Positions 20,474 through 29,666 are shown, counted from the stretch's first letter. The stretch is 64,000 nt of DNA from Pseudomonadota bacterium (GCA_020161665.1 JAIUPA010000009.1:16943-80942), one strand, 5' to 3'. Numbers and translations are program-made. Notes: generated by a model not told the origin, from the letters alone.

Positions 20474-21081
20474 TGGCCGTTGCTGCAGACAGCCTGACCG
20501 GCGGCTTTGCCCAGCCGGTCTATGATTCCCAGGCGGTGTTTCGCCTGATGATGGATGGCATGGCACGTCCCGGCACGGTCAAGACCGTGGCAACCGATGT
20601 CGGCGCTCCTGCCCCGCTTGGGCTTGCCGCCGGGGCGATTGCACTTGCGCTTTGCGATCACGATACGCCCGTCTGGCTTACCGCCGCCTTGCAGAAATCG
20701 GCCGTTCCCGGCTGGGTATCGTTTCACAGCGGCGCGACCATCACCCGCGAGAAGGCCGAAGCACGCTTTGCCTTTATCGAGGCGGGCACGGCACTGCCGT
20801 CCTTCGGGCTTTTTGCGTCCGGCACGCAGGAATACCCCGACCGTTCCGCGACGCTGGTGATCGAAGTTGCCGCCCTTGACGACGGCAAGGCGCTGACCCT
20901 TTCCGGGCCCGGCATCGCCGCGACGCGCGGCATGCGGGTGAAGGGACTGCCGGACGGTTTTACCGGCCAGTGGACCATGAACCGGGCACTGTTCCCGCGC
21001 GGTGTGGATGTGGTGCTGACAGCGGGCGACCGCTTCCTCTGCCTGCCGCGCACCGTTCTCATCACTCTGGCGGAGGGTTGA
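20473..21081 (+). CDS. phnH: C-P lyase complex subunit PhnH
   Basis: Second subunit of the C-P lyase core, 202 residues, with a fold related to pyridoxal-phosphate transferases but without cofactor. FRLMMDGMARPGTVK near residue 25 is the family opening motif, and ERSATLVIEV-like and GPGIA motifs occur in the second half. It is coupled by overlap to phnG, and phnI follows three bases after its stop, so subunits are made in stoichiometric order. Confidence 0.94.
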   Translation: MAVAADSLTGGFAQPVYDSQAVFRLMMDGMARPGTVKTVATDVGAPAPLGLAAGAIALALCDHDTPVWLTAALQKSAVPGWVSFHSGATITREKAEARFAFIEAGTALPSFGLFASGTQEYPDRSATLVIEVAALDDGKALTLSGPGIAATRGMRVKGLPDGFTGQWTMNRALFPRGVDVVLTAGDRFLCLPRTVLITLAEG

Positions 21082-21084
21082 ACC

Positions 21085-22197
21085 ATGTATGTTGCCGTCA
21101 AGGGCGGGGAAACCGCCATTGCCAATGCCCACCGCCTGCTGGCTGACAAGCGGCGGGGAGACCGCTCGCTTCCCGCCATCAGCAGCGAACAGGTGATCGA
21201 GCAACTGACGCTCGCCGTTGACCGCGTCATGGCCGAGGCCTCGCTTTACGACCGGGCGCTCGCCGCCCTGGCTTTCCGGCAGGCGCGCGGTGACATGATC
21301 GAAGCGATCTTCCTGTTGCGCGCCTATCGCACGACATTGCCGCGTTTCGGCACGTCGCTTCCCATCGATACCGGCCATATGCTGATCGAACGGCGTGTCT
21401 CCGCCACCTACAAGGACCTGCCCGGCGGGCAGTTGCTGGGGCCGACCTTCGATTACACGCACCGTCTGCTTGATCCTTCCCTGCTTGAGGATGGTCCGGT
21501 GGAGGAGGGCGAACGGCGCACCGAGGCTTGCGAACCCGCCATGCGGGTGTCCGATATTCTGGCAGGCGAAGGCCTGATCGAGGGTGACGGCACGCTGCAG
21601 GAAGACGAAGGCGGCGGCGACCTGACGCGCGAGCCGATGGAGTTTCCCATGTCACGCGACCTGCGCCTGCAGGCGCTGGCCCGTGGCGATGAAGGCTTTC
21701 TTCTGGCGCTTGGCTATTCCACCCAGCGTGGCTATGGCCGCAACCACCCGTTCACGGGTGAAATCCGCATCGGCGAAGTGGAAATCGAGCTTTATGTGCC
21801 GGAGCTTGGCTTTGCCGTATCGCTTGGCGATATCCGCGTCACCGAATGCCAGATGGTGACGCAGTTCAAAGGCTCCTCGAAGGTGCCGCCGCAGTTTACC
21901 CGCGGCTACGGCCTTGTCTTCGGCCAGAGCGAGCGCAAGGCCATGTCCATGTCGCTGGTCGACCGGGCGCTTCGGGCGCGTGAGTTCGGCGAGGATATTC
22001 TGGCCCCGGCGCAGGACGAGGAATTCGTTCTTTCCCATTGCGACAATGTGCAGGCGACAGGCTTCGTCGAGCATCTGAAACTGCCGCACTATGTCGACTT
22101 CCAGGCCGAGCTTGATCTCGTACGCCGCATGCGCGGCGAATACGAGGCGTCGCGGCCCGGCACCCAGATCCCCCAGACCAAGGAGGCCGCCGAATGA
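21085..22197 (+). CDS. phnI: C-P lyase complex subunit PhnI
   Basis: The 370-residue nucleosidase-like subunit of the core; with PhnG, H and L it displaces adenine from ATP or the purine from GTP by a phosphonate. It starts MYVAVKGGETAIANAHRLL, the family signature. LGYSTQRGYGRNHPF and CDNVQATGFVEHLKLPHYVD near residues 200 and 315 are highly conserved. Its stop overlaps phnJ as ATGA. Confidence 0.96.
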   Translation: MYVAVKGGETAIANAHRLLADKRRGDRSLPAISSEQVIEQLTLAVDRVMAEASLYDRALAALAFRQARGDMIEAIFLLRAYRTTLPRFGTSLPIDTGHMLIERRVSATYKDLPGGQLLGPTFDYTHRLLDPSLLEDGPVEEGERRTEACEPAMRVSDILAGEGLIEGDGTLQEDEGGGDLTREPMEFPMSRDLRLQALARGDEGFLLALGYSTQRGYGRNHPFTGEIRIGEVEIELYVPELGFAVSLGDIRVTECQMVTQFKGSSKVPPQFTRGYGLVFGQSERKAMSMSLVDRALRAREFGEDILAPAQDEEFVLSHCDNVQATGFVEHLKLPHYVDFQAELDLVRRMRGEYEASRPGTQIPQTKEAAE

Positions 22198-23072
22198 GCG
22201 ATCTCGCCACATACAACTTCGCTTATCTGGACGAACAGACCAAGCGGATGATCCGCCGCGCCATCCTGAAGGCGATTGCCATTCCCGGCTATCAGGTGCC
22301 GTTTGCATCGCGCGAAATGCCCATGCCTTACGGCTGGGGCACCGGCGGCGTGCAGATCACCGCTTCGATCATCGGCCCCGATGATGTGCTGAAGGTCATC
22401 GATCAGGGGGCGGACGACACGACCAATGCCGTTTCGATCCGCGCCTTCTTCGCCAAGGTCGCGAATGTGGCCGTGACCACGCACACCCATGACGCCAGCA
22501 TCATCCAGACACGTCACCGCATTCCGGAAAAGACGCTGCTGGAAGGTCAGGTGCTGGTCTATCAGGTGCCGATCCCGGAACCGCTGCGCTTCCTCGAACC
22601 GCGCGAGACCGAAACCCGCACCATGCATGCGCTGGAAGAATACGGCCTGATGCATGTGAAGCTTTACGAGGACATTGCGCTCAACGGCCATATTGCCACG
22701 ACCTACGCCTATCCGGTGAAGGTGGCAGGCCGTTACGTCATGGACCCCTCGCCCATTCCGAAGTTCGACAATCCGAAAATGCACCTGTCGGAGGCGCTCC
22801 AGCTTTTCGGTGCGGGTCGCGAAAAGCGCATCTATGCCATTCCGCCCCATACGGCGGTGGTGAGCCTCGATTTCGAGGACCACCCGTTCGAGGTGCAGAC
22901 ATTCGATCGCCCCTGTGCGCTGTGCGGCGCGGAGGATGTCTATCTCGACGAGGTCATCCTTGATGACAAGGGCGGGCGCATGTTCGTCTGCTCCGATACC
23001 GACCATTGCGAGGAACGGCGCGCCTGCGGTTGCGTTGGCGAACTGGGCGTCAAACAGGAGGCAGCGGAATGA
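22194..23072 (+). CDS. phnJ: C-P lyase PhnJ, radical-SAM-like catalytic subunit
   Basis: The 292-residue enzyme that breaks the carbon-phosphorus bond of ribosyl phosphonate 5-phosphate, releasing alkane and a cyclic ribose phosphate. Near residue 240 CALCGAED is followed by FVCSDTDHCEERRACGC, which supplies the cysteines for the iron-sulfur cluster and the catalytic thiyl radical. All expected cysteines are present. The gene overlaps phnI, but a 163-base gap filled by a palindromic element separates it from phnK. Confidence 0.97.
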   Translation: MSDLATYNFAYLDEQTKRMIRRAILKAIAIPGYQVPFASREMPMPYGWGTGGVQITASIIGPDDVLKVIDQGADDTTNAVSIRAFFAKVANVAVTTHTHDASIIQTRHRIPEKTLLEGQVLVYQVPIPEPLRFLEPRETETRTMHALEEYGLMHVKLYEDIALNGHIATTYAYPVKVAGRYVMDPSPIPKFDNPKMHLSEALQLFGAGREKRIYAIPPHTAVVSLDFEDHPFEVQTFDRPCALCGAEDVYLDEVILDDKGGRMFVCSDTDHCEERRACGCVGELGVKQEAAE

Positions 23073-23086
23073 GCGCGCTTTTTTCG

Positions 23087-23211
23087 CCCCTCATCCCCCT
23101 ACCGGGACCTTCTCCCCGTTTCAACGGGGAGAAGGGGCTTGTTGAACAGTCGGCGCGCCCTATCCCTTCTCCCCGCTTGCGGGGAGAAGGTGGCGGCAGC
23201 CGGTTGAGGGG
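23087..23211. repeat. palindromic element inserted between phnJ and phnK
   Basis: Outer arms CCCCTCA (23087-23093) and TGAGGGG (23205-23211) enclose two strong hairpins. CCTTCTCCCCGTT pairs with AACGGGGAGAAGG at 23108-23135, and CCTTCTCCCCGC with GCGGGGAGAAGG at 23165-23190. The two hairpins share the same arm sequence in the same order. It looks like a small non-coding mobile repeat that landed in the operon without ending transcription (no T-run). Confidence 0.75.
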
Positions 23212-23235
23212 CATCATACACGAAGGACTTTCACG

Positions 23236-24012
23236 ATGACCGATACACCGCTTTTCAAGGTCAACGGCGTTTCGAAATTTTATGGTGCGCGCACCGGCTG
23301 CGCCGATGTTTCGTTCGAGCTTTATCCCGGCGAAGTGCTGGCAATTGTCGGCGAAAGCGGCTCGGGCAAGACGACGCTGCTCAACTGCGTCTCCACCCGT
23401 CTGCCGCCGAGCGCCGGTTCGGTGGAATACCGGATGCGCGACGGGCAGTTTCGCGATCTTTACCGCATGAGCGAGGCCGAGCGGCGCTTTCTGATGCGCA
23501 CCGACTGGGGCTTTGTGCACCAGAACCCCGCCGACGGGTTGCGCATGACGGTTTCGGCAGGCGCCAATGCCGGGGAACGGCTGATGGCCATCGGCCAGCG
23601 CCATTACGGCAATATCCGGTCGACCGCCGCCGAATGGCTGGAGCGGGTGGAAATCAGCATCGACCGCATTGACGACCAGCCGCGCGCCTTTTCCGGCGGC
23701 ATGCGCCAGCGCCTGCAGATTGCCCGCAACCTGATCACCGGGCCGCGCCTTGTCTTCATGGATGAGCCGACCGGCGGCCTTGATGTTTCGGTGCAGGCGC
23801 GCCTGCTCGACCTCATCCGTTCACTCGTCAACGATCTCGGCCTTGCCGTGATCATCGTCACGCACGACCTCGCCGTGGCGCGGCTTCTGTCACACCGCAT
23901 GATGGTGATGCGCAACGGGCGCGTCATCGAAAGCGGACTGACCGACCGCGTGCTGGATGATCCGCGCGAACCCTATACGCAATTGCTCGTTTCCTCGATC
24001 CTGCAGGTGTGA
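23236..24012 (+). CDS. phnK: PhnK, ABC-type ATPase associated with C-P lyase
   Basis: ABC ATPase-like protein of 258 residues that binds the PhnJ side of the C-P lyase core; it is not a membrane transporter part. Walker A GESGSGKTT lies near residue 38, the signature FSGGMRQRLQIARNL near 155, and Walker B LVFMDEPTGGLD follows. IDDQPRAFSGG and LRMTVSAGANAGERLM are PhnK features. It starts after the palindromic element. phnL follows two bases after its stop. Confidence 0.94.
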   Translation: MTDTPLFKVNGVSKFYGARTGCADVSFELYPGEVLAIVGESGSGKTTLLNCVSTRLPPSAGSVEYRMRDGQFRDLYRMSEAERRFLMRTDWGFVHQNPADGLRMTVSAGANAGERLMAIGQRHYGNIRSTAAEWLERVEISIDRIDDQPRAFSGGMRQRLQIARNLITGPRLVFMDEPTGGLDVSVQARLLDLIRSLVNDLGLAVIIVTHDLAVARLLSHRMMVMRNGRVIESGLTDRVLDDPREPYTQLLVSSILQV

Positions 24013-24014
24013 TC

Positions 24015-24722
24015 ATGCCCACTCCCCTCGTTGTTTCAGACGTGAAGAAGAGCTTCATCATGCACCTGCGCGGCGGACTTGTTCTGCCGGTGGTGACGGA
24101 TGTGAATTTCTCCGTTGCCAGCGGTGAATGCGCCGTGCTCTCCGGTCCCTCCGGTGTCGGCAAGAGCTCGATCCTCAAGATGCTCTACGGCAATTATGCC
24201 GTTGATAACGGCCAGATCCTCGTTTCCCATGAGGGTCGCACCCTCGATATGGCCACCGCCTCGCCGCGCACCATCCTCGATATCCGTAAGAAAACCATGG
24301 GCTATGTCAGCCAGTTCTTGCGCACCGTGCCGCGTGTTTCGGCCCTTGACGTGGTGGCGGAACCGCTGACGGCGCGCGGCATGGGACAGGAAGAGGCGCG
24401 GGAACGCGCCGGCGAAATGCTATCCATGCTCAACCTGCCCAAGGCGCTCTGGCAATTGCCGCCCTCGACCTTTTCCGGGGGCGAACAGCAGCGCGTCAAT
24501 ATTGCGCGCGGCTTCATCACCGATCACCGCATTCTGCTGGTGGATGAGCCGACGGCTTCGCTCGACGCCATGAACCGGGGCGTTGTGGAAGAGCTGATCG
24601 CCGCCAAGAAGCGCGACGGCGTCGCCATCATCGGCATTTTCCACGATCTCGACGTGCGGGAGAAAGTCGCCGACCGATTGATCGATGTTTCCGCCTTCTC
24701 GCCCAGAAAGAAAGCCGCATGA
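24015..24722 (+). CDS. phnL: PhnL, ABC-type ATPase of the C-P lyase pathway
   Basis: ABC ATPase-like protein of 235 residues, needed with PhnGHI for making the ribosyl triphosphonate. Walker [11 protein letters not shown] is near residue 40 and [15 protein letters not shown] near 155. [14 protein letters not shown] at the N-terminus is typical of PhnL. ATG 24015 was preferred to an upstream in-frame GTG that overlaps the phnK stop. Its own stop overlaps the next gene as ATGA. Confidence 0.93.
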   Translation: MPTPLVVSDVKKSFIMHLRGGLVLPVVTDVNFSVASGECAVLSGPSGVGKSSILKMLYGNYAVDNGQILVSHEGRTLDMATASPRTILDIRKKTMGYVSQFLRTVPRVSALDVVAEPLTARGMGQEEARERAGEMLSMLNLPKALWQLPPSTFSGGEQQRVNIARGFITDHRILLVDEPTASLDAMNRGVVEELIAAKKRDGVAIIGIFHDLDVREKVADRLIDVSAFSPRKKAA

Positions 24723-25336
24723 CCATCCTGTCCGAAGCCCCCACCATTCATGAAACGGCACTCGTCGAAAATTCGACGCTGGGGCGCTACACGCAGATCG
24801 CGGAATATGGCCGCATCCGCGAGAGCACCATCGGCGACTATTCCTACGTGATGGAACACGGCCATTTGTGGAACGCCCATATCGGCAAGTTTTCCAATAT
24901 CGCCGCCTTCGTGCGCATCAACGCCACAAACCACCCGATGGACCGGGCGACGCTGCACCACTTCACCTACCGGGCCGGGAACTACTGGCCGGGGGTGGAG
25001 GAAGACGAGGCGGATTTCTTCGCGGCACGGCGCTCGAAGCCCGTCACCATCGGCCATGACACGTGGATCGGCCATGGCGTGACGCTTCTTCCGGGCGTTC
25101 ACGTGGGCAACGGGGCGGTGATCGGCTCCGGCGCGGTCGTCAGCCGCGATGTGGCCCCCTACACCATTGTGACGGGTGTTCCGGCCCGGCCCGTTCGTGA
25201 ACGTTTCGACCGCGAGACCGTCGCCCGACTGGAAGCGCTTGCCTGGTGGGACTGGGATCATGAACGGCTGCGGCTGGCACTTGACGATTTCCGCAATCTC
25301 TCCATTCACGACTTCCTCACCCGCTACGGCGGGTGA
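24719..25336 (+). CDS. hexapeptide (left-handed beta-helix) acetyltransferase of the phosphonate operon
   Basis: A 205-residue LbH-fold transferase of the type found inside phosphonate operons. Hexapeptide turns are visible in the N-terminal half ([37 protein letters not shown]) and again in [14 protein letters not shown] and [13 protein letters not shown] segments. [11 protein letters not shown] gives the usual catalytic-His region. By analogy with the unrelated PhnO it may acetylate aminoalkylphosphonates before cleavage; this is inference. The overlap with phnL shows co-translation. Confidence 0.85.
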   Translation: MTILSEAPTIHETALVENSTLGRYTQIAEYGRIRESTIGDYSYVMEHGHLWNAHIGKFSNIAAFVRINATNHPMDRATLHHFTYRAGNYWPGVEEDEADFFAARRSKPVTIGHDTWIGHGVTLLPGVHVGNGAVIGSGAVVSRDVAPYTIVTGVPARPVRERFDRETVARLEALAWWDWDHERLRLALDDFRNLSIHDFLTRYGG

Positions 25337-25357
25337 TTTAACAAAACCGACACAGAA

Positions 25358-25391
25358 CTGACATTTGCAGTTCATGCCTAAGGGCTATTGC
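25358..25391 (+). promoter_or_regulatory. degenerate Pho box and -10 before phnC
   Basis: CTGACAT-TTGC-AGTTCAT at 25358-25375 keeps 11 of 14 half-site bases of the Pho box. An upstream CGACACA continues the 11-nt period, making three direct repeats. TATTGC starts exactly ten bases after the box. The shared spacing with the better boxes is the main support. Confidence 0.45.
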
Positions 25392-25422
25392 CGCATCAGA
25401 ACAACGGCAACAGGCGGCGGAC

Positions 25423-26265
25423 ATGAAGTTCGATTTGAGGAATGTGACACGGCGCTTCGGCGGACACATCGCGGTCAACGATGTTTGCCTTTCCATTCCC
25501 CAAGGCCAGATGGTCGGCATCATCGGACGCTCGGGCGCTGGCAAGTCGACGCTGCTGCGCATGATCAACCGGCTCGCCGACCCGACCTCCGGATCGCTGC
25601 ATTTCGGCGAGACGGAAGTCTCCAGCCTCAAGGGTGCGGGTCTGCGCAACTGGCAGCGCGATTGCGCCATGATCTTCCAGCAGTTCAATCTGGTGCCGCG
25701 CCTTGATGTCATGACCAATGTCATGCTCGGTCGCCTCAACCATCGCTCCACGGCCATGAGCCTGATGGGCATTTTTACCCGCGAAGAACGCATTGCAGCC
25801 TTGGCCGCCCTTGAGCGCCTCGGCATCGAACAGACGGCGCTTCAGCCTGCAGGCACGCTTTCCGGCGGCCAGCAGCAGCGCGTGGCGATTGCCCGCGCCC
25901 TGATGCAGACGCCGAAGATGTTGCTCGCCGACGAGCCGATTGCCTCGCTCGATCCGCTCAATGCCCGCATCGTCATGGATGCGCTGAAGGACATCAACGA
26001 GCGCGAAGGCATTACCGTCATCACCAATCTGCACACGCTTGATACGGCCCGCGCCTATTGCGAACGCATCATCGGCATGGCGGCCGGGCGCGTCGTTTTT
26101 GATGGCCCGCCGGAAGCGCTCGACGCCGAAGCGGTGACGACCATTTACGGTACCTCTTCCGATGGCCATGCCATCGACGAGACGATGACCTCCACCAGCA
26201 TTCGCCCCGAAACGCTTCCCGTCAGCGCCTTGCCGCGCATGACGATGGCCTCGGTGCATGCCTGA
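25423..26265 (+). CDS. phnC: phosphonate ABC transporter ATPase PhnC
   Basis: ATPase of 280 residues driving phosphonate import by PhnDE. Walker [10 protein letters not shown] is near residue 35, the signature [15 protein letters not shown] near 145 and Walker [14 protein letters not shown] near 166. The C-terminal 40 residues are a low-similarity extension. It starts the transport sub-operon, with 86 bases and a Pho box between it and the acetyltransferase. Confidence 0.94.
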   Translation: MKFDLRNVTRRFGGHIAVNDVCLSIPQGQMVGIIGRSGAGKSTLLRMINRLADPTSGSLHFGETEVSSLKGAGLRNWQRDCAMIFQQFNLVPRLDVMTNVMLGRLNHRSTAMSLMGIFTREERIAALAALERLGIEQTALQPAGTLSGGQQQRVAIARALMQTPKMLLADEPIASLDPLNARIVMDALKDINEREGITVITNLHTLDTARAYCERIIGMAAGRVVFDGPPEALDAEAVTTIYGTSSDGHAIDETMTSTSIRPETLPVSALPRMTMASVHA

Positions 26266-26323
26266 GATTTCCATCCCGGTGCGCTTATGCGTGCCGTTTG
26301 CTTCCCCCAACAGGAGAATATCC

Positions 26324-27229
26324 ATGCTGAAGAAACTGCTTCTTGCTGCCACCGCCCTCGGTGTTCTGGCCGGTTCGGCTGCTGCTGCCGACGTCAAGGT
26401 TCTGCGTATCGGCCTCGATGGTTCTGAAAACGAAGCCGACCAGGTTCGCAACACGAAGTGCGTTGCCGATGGCCTGAAGGCTGCCACCGGCGTCGACGAG
26501 GTACAGATCTTCCCGTCGCCGGACTATAACGGCGTCATTCAGGGCCTGATGGGCGGCACGATCGACATCGCCTCCATGGGCGCTTCGTCCTACGCCAAGA
26601 TCGCCATTGCCGATCCGAAGGCTGTCGACCCGATCCTGACCTACACGGGTTCGGACGGCTCCAGCGGCTACTACTCGATCATGGTGGCGCGCAAGGATTC
26701 GGGCATCAAGACGCTGGCCGACCTCAAGGGCAAGAAGCTCGGCTTTGCCGATCCGGACAGCACCTCGGGCTACCTCGTCCCGAACGTTGCCCTGCCGAAG
26801 GAAATCGGCGCTCCGGTGAAGGAATACTTCGCTGAAACCGGCTTCGGCGGCGGCCATGAGAACCTCGTTCTCGCCGTTCTCGACAAGAAGTTCGACGCTG
26901 GCACCACCTTCGGTTCGGGCGTTGGCAAGTGGGAAGAAGGCTATTCCGGCGGCAACCTGCACCAGATGGTTTCCAAGGGCATCCTCGACATGGACGACAT
27001 CGTTGAACTGTGGAAGTCGCCGCTGATCCCGAATGGCCCGCTGATGGTTTCCAACAAGCTTGGCGACGACATGAAGGCCAAGGTCGAAGCCTTCTTCATG
27101 GAACTGCCGAAGAAGGATCTGGCCTGCTTCCAGGGTTACACCCAGGGCAAGAACCAGGCTTACATCAAGGTTGATCCGTCCTTCTACCAGACGATCATCG
27201 ACGCCCGTAAGTCCGTCATCGGCGGCTGA
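26324..27229 (+). CDS. phnD: phosphonate-binding periplasmic protein PhnD
   Basis: Periplasmic binding protein of 301 residues that presents phosphonates to PhnE. The signal peptide MLKKLLLAATALGVLAGSAAA is followed by VKVLRIGLDGSENE. FPSPDYNGVIQGLMGGTIDI and FADPDSTSGYLVPN near residues 65 and 145 are the PhnD ligand-pocket motifs. AGGAG nine bases before ATG 26324 sets the start. A terminator-like hairpin follows, so more PhnD than PhnE is expected. Confidence 0.95.
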   Translation: MLKKLLLAATALGVLAGSAAAADVKVLRIGLDGSENEADQVRNTKCVADGLKAATGVDEVQIFPSPDYNGVIQGLMGGTIDIASMGASSYAKIAIADPKAVDPILTYTGSDGSSGYYSIMVARKDSGIKTLADLKGKKLGFADPDSTSGYLVPNVALPKEIGAPVKEYFAETGFGGGHENLVLAVLDKKFDAGTTFGSGVGKWEEGYSGGNLHQMVSKGILDMDDIVELWKSPLIPNGPLMVSNKLGDDMKAKVEAFFMELPKKDLACFQGYTQGKNQAYIKVDPSFYQTIIDARKSVIGG

Positions 27230-27246
27230 TTGAAAGAGTGATCCAG

Positions 27247-27275
27247 ACGGCGGCCTGCCAAGGGCCGCCGTTTTT
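27247..27275 (+). terminator. hairpin with T-run between phnD and phnE
   Basis: ACGGCGGCC pairs perfectly with GGCCGCCGT around a seven-base loop, followed by TTTTATAT. It has all marks of a rho-independent terminator, yet phnE begins 22 bases later in the same direction with no visible promoter. Partial termination that lowers permease synthesis is the likely role. Confidence 0.7.
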
Positions 27276-27296
27276 ATATGGACAGGAGACCGGCCC

Positions 27297-28271
27297 ATGA
27301 GCACAGCGACATTTGGCGGCAGCGGGCTTGGCCCTCAGGCCGAAACCACGATGCGCCACTACCAGAGCCAGTTGCAGCGGCGCAGGCTCTATACGGTTCT
27401 CTCCATCCTTATCTTCGCCGTGCTGATCGTGGCATCGCTTGATTTTGCCAACCGGGCCAATTCCGGCAAGTTCTTCGAGCGCCTGCCCTATCTCTTCGAT
27501 TTCCTGAAGACCTTCTCGCCCGACAGCCCGATGGAAGTGTTCCGGGCGATGTTCGACCTTCCGTCGCCGCTCGCCGACGGGTCATTGAAATATGATTACA
27601 CGTCCGACCGCATCTACATCACCGAAAGTCTCTACATTCCGCATTTCATCTACCAGCTGGTGGTGACGATCAACATCGCGCTGGTTTCGACGCTGGTCGG
27701 CTCATCCTTTGCGTTTCTGCTCTGCTTCTTTGCCTCCACCAATCTGGTGGGCGCAGGCGCGACGCGGTTTGTCGTTCGCCGCATCATGGAAGTGCTGCGC
27801 GCCTTTCCGGAAATCGTCATTGCCGGATTGATCGCCGCGATCCTCTCCATCGGGCCGATTGCCGCCATCGCCGCCATCACCATCCACACCATTGGCGCGC
27901 TCGGCAAACTGTTCTTCGAAGTGGTGGAAAATGCCGACATGAAGGCAGACGAAGGCCTCAGGGCCGTCGGTGCCAGCTGGCTGGAGCGGGTACGCTACGC
28001 CATCGTGCCGCAGGTCATGCCGAATTTCGTCTCCTACACGCTCTTGCGCGCCGAAGTGAATGTGCGCGCCTCGACCATTATCGGTGCGGTGGGCGGCGGC
28101 GGTATCGGCGAGGTCTTCCGGCTGGCGATTGGCCGCGACCACGCCGCCAAGGCCTATGCCATTATCATTCTGCTCCTCGTGACCGTCATCGCCGTCGACC
28201 AGTTTTCGGCCTGGCTGCGCCGCCGCCTGACCCATGGTGCGCCGCTCGACATTGCCAAGGGAGTTGCCTGA
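27297..28271 (+). CDS. phnE: phosphonate ABC transporter permease PhnE (first copy)
   Basis: Inner-membrane permease of 324 residues. A hydrophobic segment near 35-55 is followed by a periplasmic stretch and the transport core. GLRAVGASWLERVRYAIVPQVM near residue 220 is the ATPase-docking loop, and GAVGGGGIGEVFRLAI near 262 is the PhnE C-terminal motif. AGGAG precedes the ATG. Its stop shares a base with the next start (TGATG), so the two permeases are coupled and probably form a heterodimer. Confidence 0.93.
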   Translation: MSTATFGGSGLGPQAETTMRHYQSQLQRRRLYTVLSILIFAVLIVASLDFANRANSGKFFERLPYLFDFLKTFSPDSPMEVFRAMFDLPSPLADGSLKYDYTSDRIYITESLYIPHFIYQLVVTINIALVSTLVGSSFAFLLCFFASTNLVGAGATRFVVRRIMEVLRAFPEIVIAGLIAAILSIGPIAAIAAITIHTIGALGKLFFEVVENADMKADEGLRAVGASWLERVRYAIVPQVMPNFVSYTLLRAEVNVRASTIIGAVGGGGIGEVFRLAIGRDHAAKAYAIIILLLVTVIAVDQFSAWLRRRLTHGAPLDIAKGVA

Positions 28272-29620
28272 TGCATTCGACGCCATTGATCCCGCTGGCC
28301 GACCGCGCGCGCATCGAAACGCAATATGCGGATGTCCTGCAGCGCAGTTTCCTGCAACGCTTCGGGCTGCTGATCGGCCTTGGCGTCGTGACCCTCTATC
28401 TGGCGCTCTCGGCCGTGTTTTTCCATGTCGTACCGGCGCTTCAGGCGGCGCAATGGGACCGTGCCAGCGCTTATCTTCAGGATTGGGTGTCCTGGCGTGC
28501 CCAGCCGCGCCTGCGCTTTGAAGACGGCAAGGTGACCCCGCGCTGGACGCTTCGCGGCCAGTACCCGGAAGGGGCCGAAATCGACTGGCTGCGCCCGCGC
28601 GCCGATGGCGGCTATACGGTCTATTACGGCAATGCCGAAAACCGGCTGGAAGTGACCCCGAAGCGCGTCGATGCCATTATCGGCGGCGTGCTTTATCCGG
28701 TCGACATTTCCGATACCGGAGCGCGTGCGCCGGACAATGCGCCCGCTTCGCTCCGCCAAGAAGGCGAGAAGGTGGTGGTGCGTTACGGCTTTGCAGGGCA
28801 GGCGGAAATCCGCGCAAGCCAAGTCTATGTGCAGCGCCGCTTCCTTGGCTGGGCGAACTTCTTGTTCGATACGCGCTCGGTTTTCTGGGGCAAGAGCTTT
28901 GGCGAACTGGCGGGCCTTGTGGTCTCCGGCGAACGCCTTGATCCGGCGCTCTCCAACATTGCCGCGATGGGCCGCGATATCTGGCACAACACGACCTGGC
29001 AGCATGGCGAGATTTTCTCGCAATTGATGCAGACGCTGGTCATGGCCTTTGTCGGCACGTTGCTGGGAACACTCGCCGCCTTCCCGCTGGCCTTCATCGC
29101 GGCGCGCAACATTACCCGCAGCCGCGCCGCCAACTGGGGCATGAAGCGCGTTTTCGACTTCCTGCGCTCCATCGACATGCTGATCTGGGCGCTGTTCTTC
29201 ACCCGCAGCTTCGGCCCCGGACCGATCCCCGGCATTGCCTCGATCTTCTTCACCGACAGCGGTGCGCTCGGCAAGGTCTATTCCGAGGCCATCGAGAACA
29301 TCGATGAAAAGCAGCGCGAGGGCGTGAAATCGCTGGGGGCCGCCTCAACGCTTGTCAACCGCTACGGCGTGGTGCCGCAGGTTCTGCCGGTCTTCGTGTC
29401 GCAATCCCTCTATTTCTTCGAGAGCAATATCCGTTCGGCCACCGTCATCGGTGCCGTGGGTGCGGGCGGCATCGGTCTGAAACTTCTCGAGGCGATGGGC
29501 ACCAATGCCGACTGGGACAAGGTCGCCTATATGGTGCTGCTCATTCTCGGCGTTGTCTTCATCTTCGACAACATTTCCAACACGCTGCGCTGGAAGCTGA
29601 TCGGCAAGCAGGGTCACTGA
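28271..29620 (+). CDS. phnE: phosphonate ABC transporter permease PhnE (second, longer copy)
   Basis: A 449-residue permease coupled to the first. The C-terminal half repeats the PhnE signatures SLGAASTLVNRYGVVPQVLP and GAVGAGGIGLKLLEAM. One hydrophobic segment near residue 35-55 is followed by about 180 residues of soluble, probably periplasmic sequence before the core starts around 245. That insert is longer than in the first PhnE and is the main difference between the pair. Tandem unequal phnE genes are usual in rhizobial phosphonate operons. Confidence 0.9.
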   Translation: MHSTPLIPLADRARIETQYADVLQRSFLQRFGLLIGLGVVTLYLALSAVFFHVVPALQAAQWDRASAYLQDWVSWRAQPRLRFEDGKVTPRWTLRGQYPEGAEIDWLRPRADGGYTVYYGNAENRLEVTPKRVDAIIGGVLYPVDISDTGARAPDNAPASLRQEGEKVVVRYGFAGQAEIRASQVYVQRRFLGWANFLFDTRSVFWGKSFGELAGLVVSGERLDPALSNIAAMGRDIWHNTTWQHGEIFSQLMQTLVMAFVGTLLGTLAAFPLAFIAARNITRSRAANWGMKRVFDFLRSIDMLIWALFFTRSFGPGPIPGIASIFFTDSGALGKVYSEAIENIDEKQREGVKSLGAASTLVNRYGVVPQVLPVFVSQSLYFFESNIRSATVIGAVGAGGIGLKLLEAMGTNADWDKVAYMVLLILGVVFIFDNISNTLRWKLIGKQGH

Positions 29621-29632
29621 AACTTGGTGAAA

Positions 29633-29666
29633 CCATCATCATTCTGTCACCAAAGGGGGCTAGGTC
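29633..29666 (+). promoter_or_regulatory. Pho box and -10 before the DUF1045-phnMN unit
   Basis: CCATCAT-CATT-CTGTCAC at 29633-29650 has a perfect second half-site and a 5-of-7 first one. TAGGTC begins exactly ten bases later. It lies 13 bases after the phnE stop and about 75 bases before the GTG start, so this three-gene unit likely has its own PhoB-driven promoter. Confidence 0.55.
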
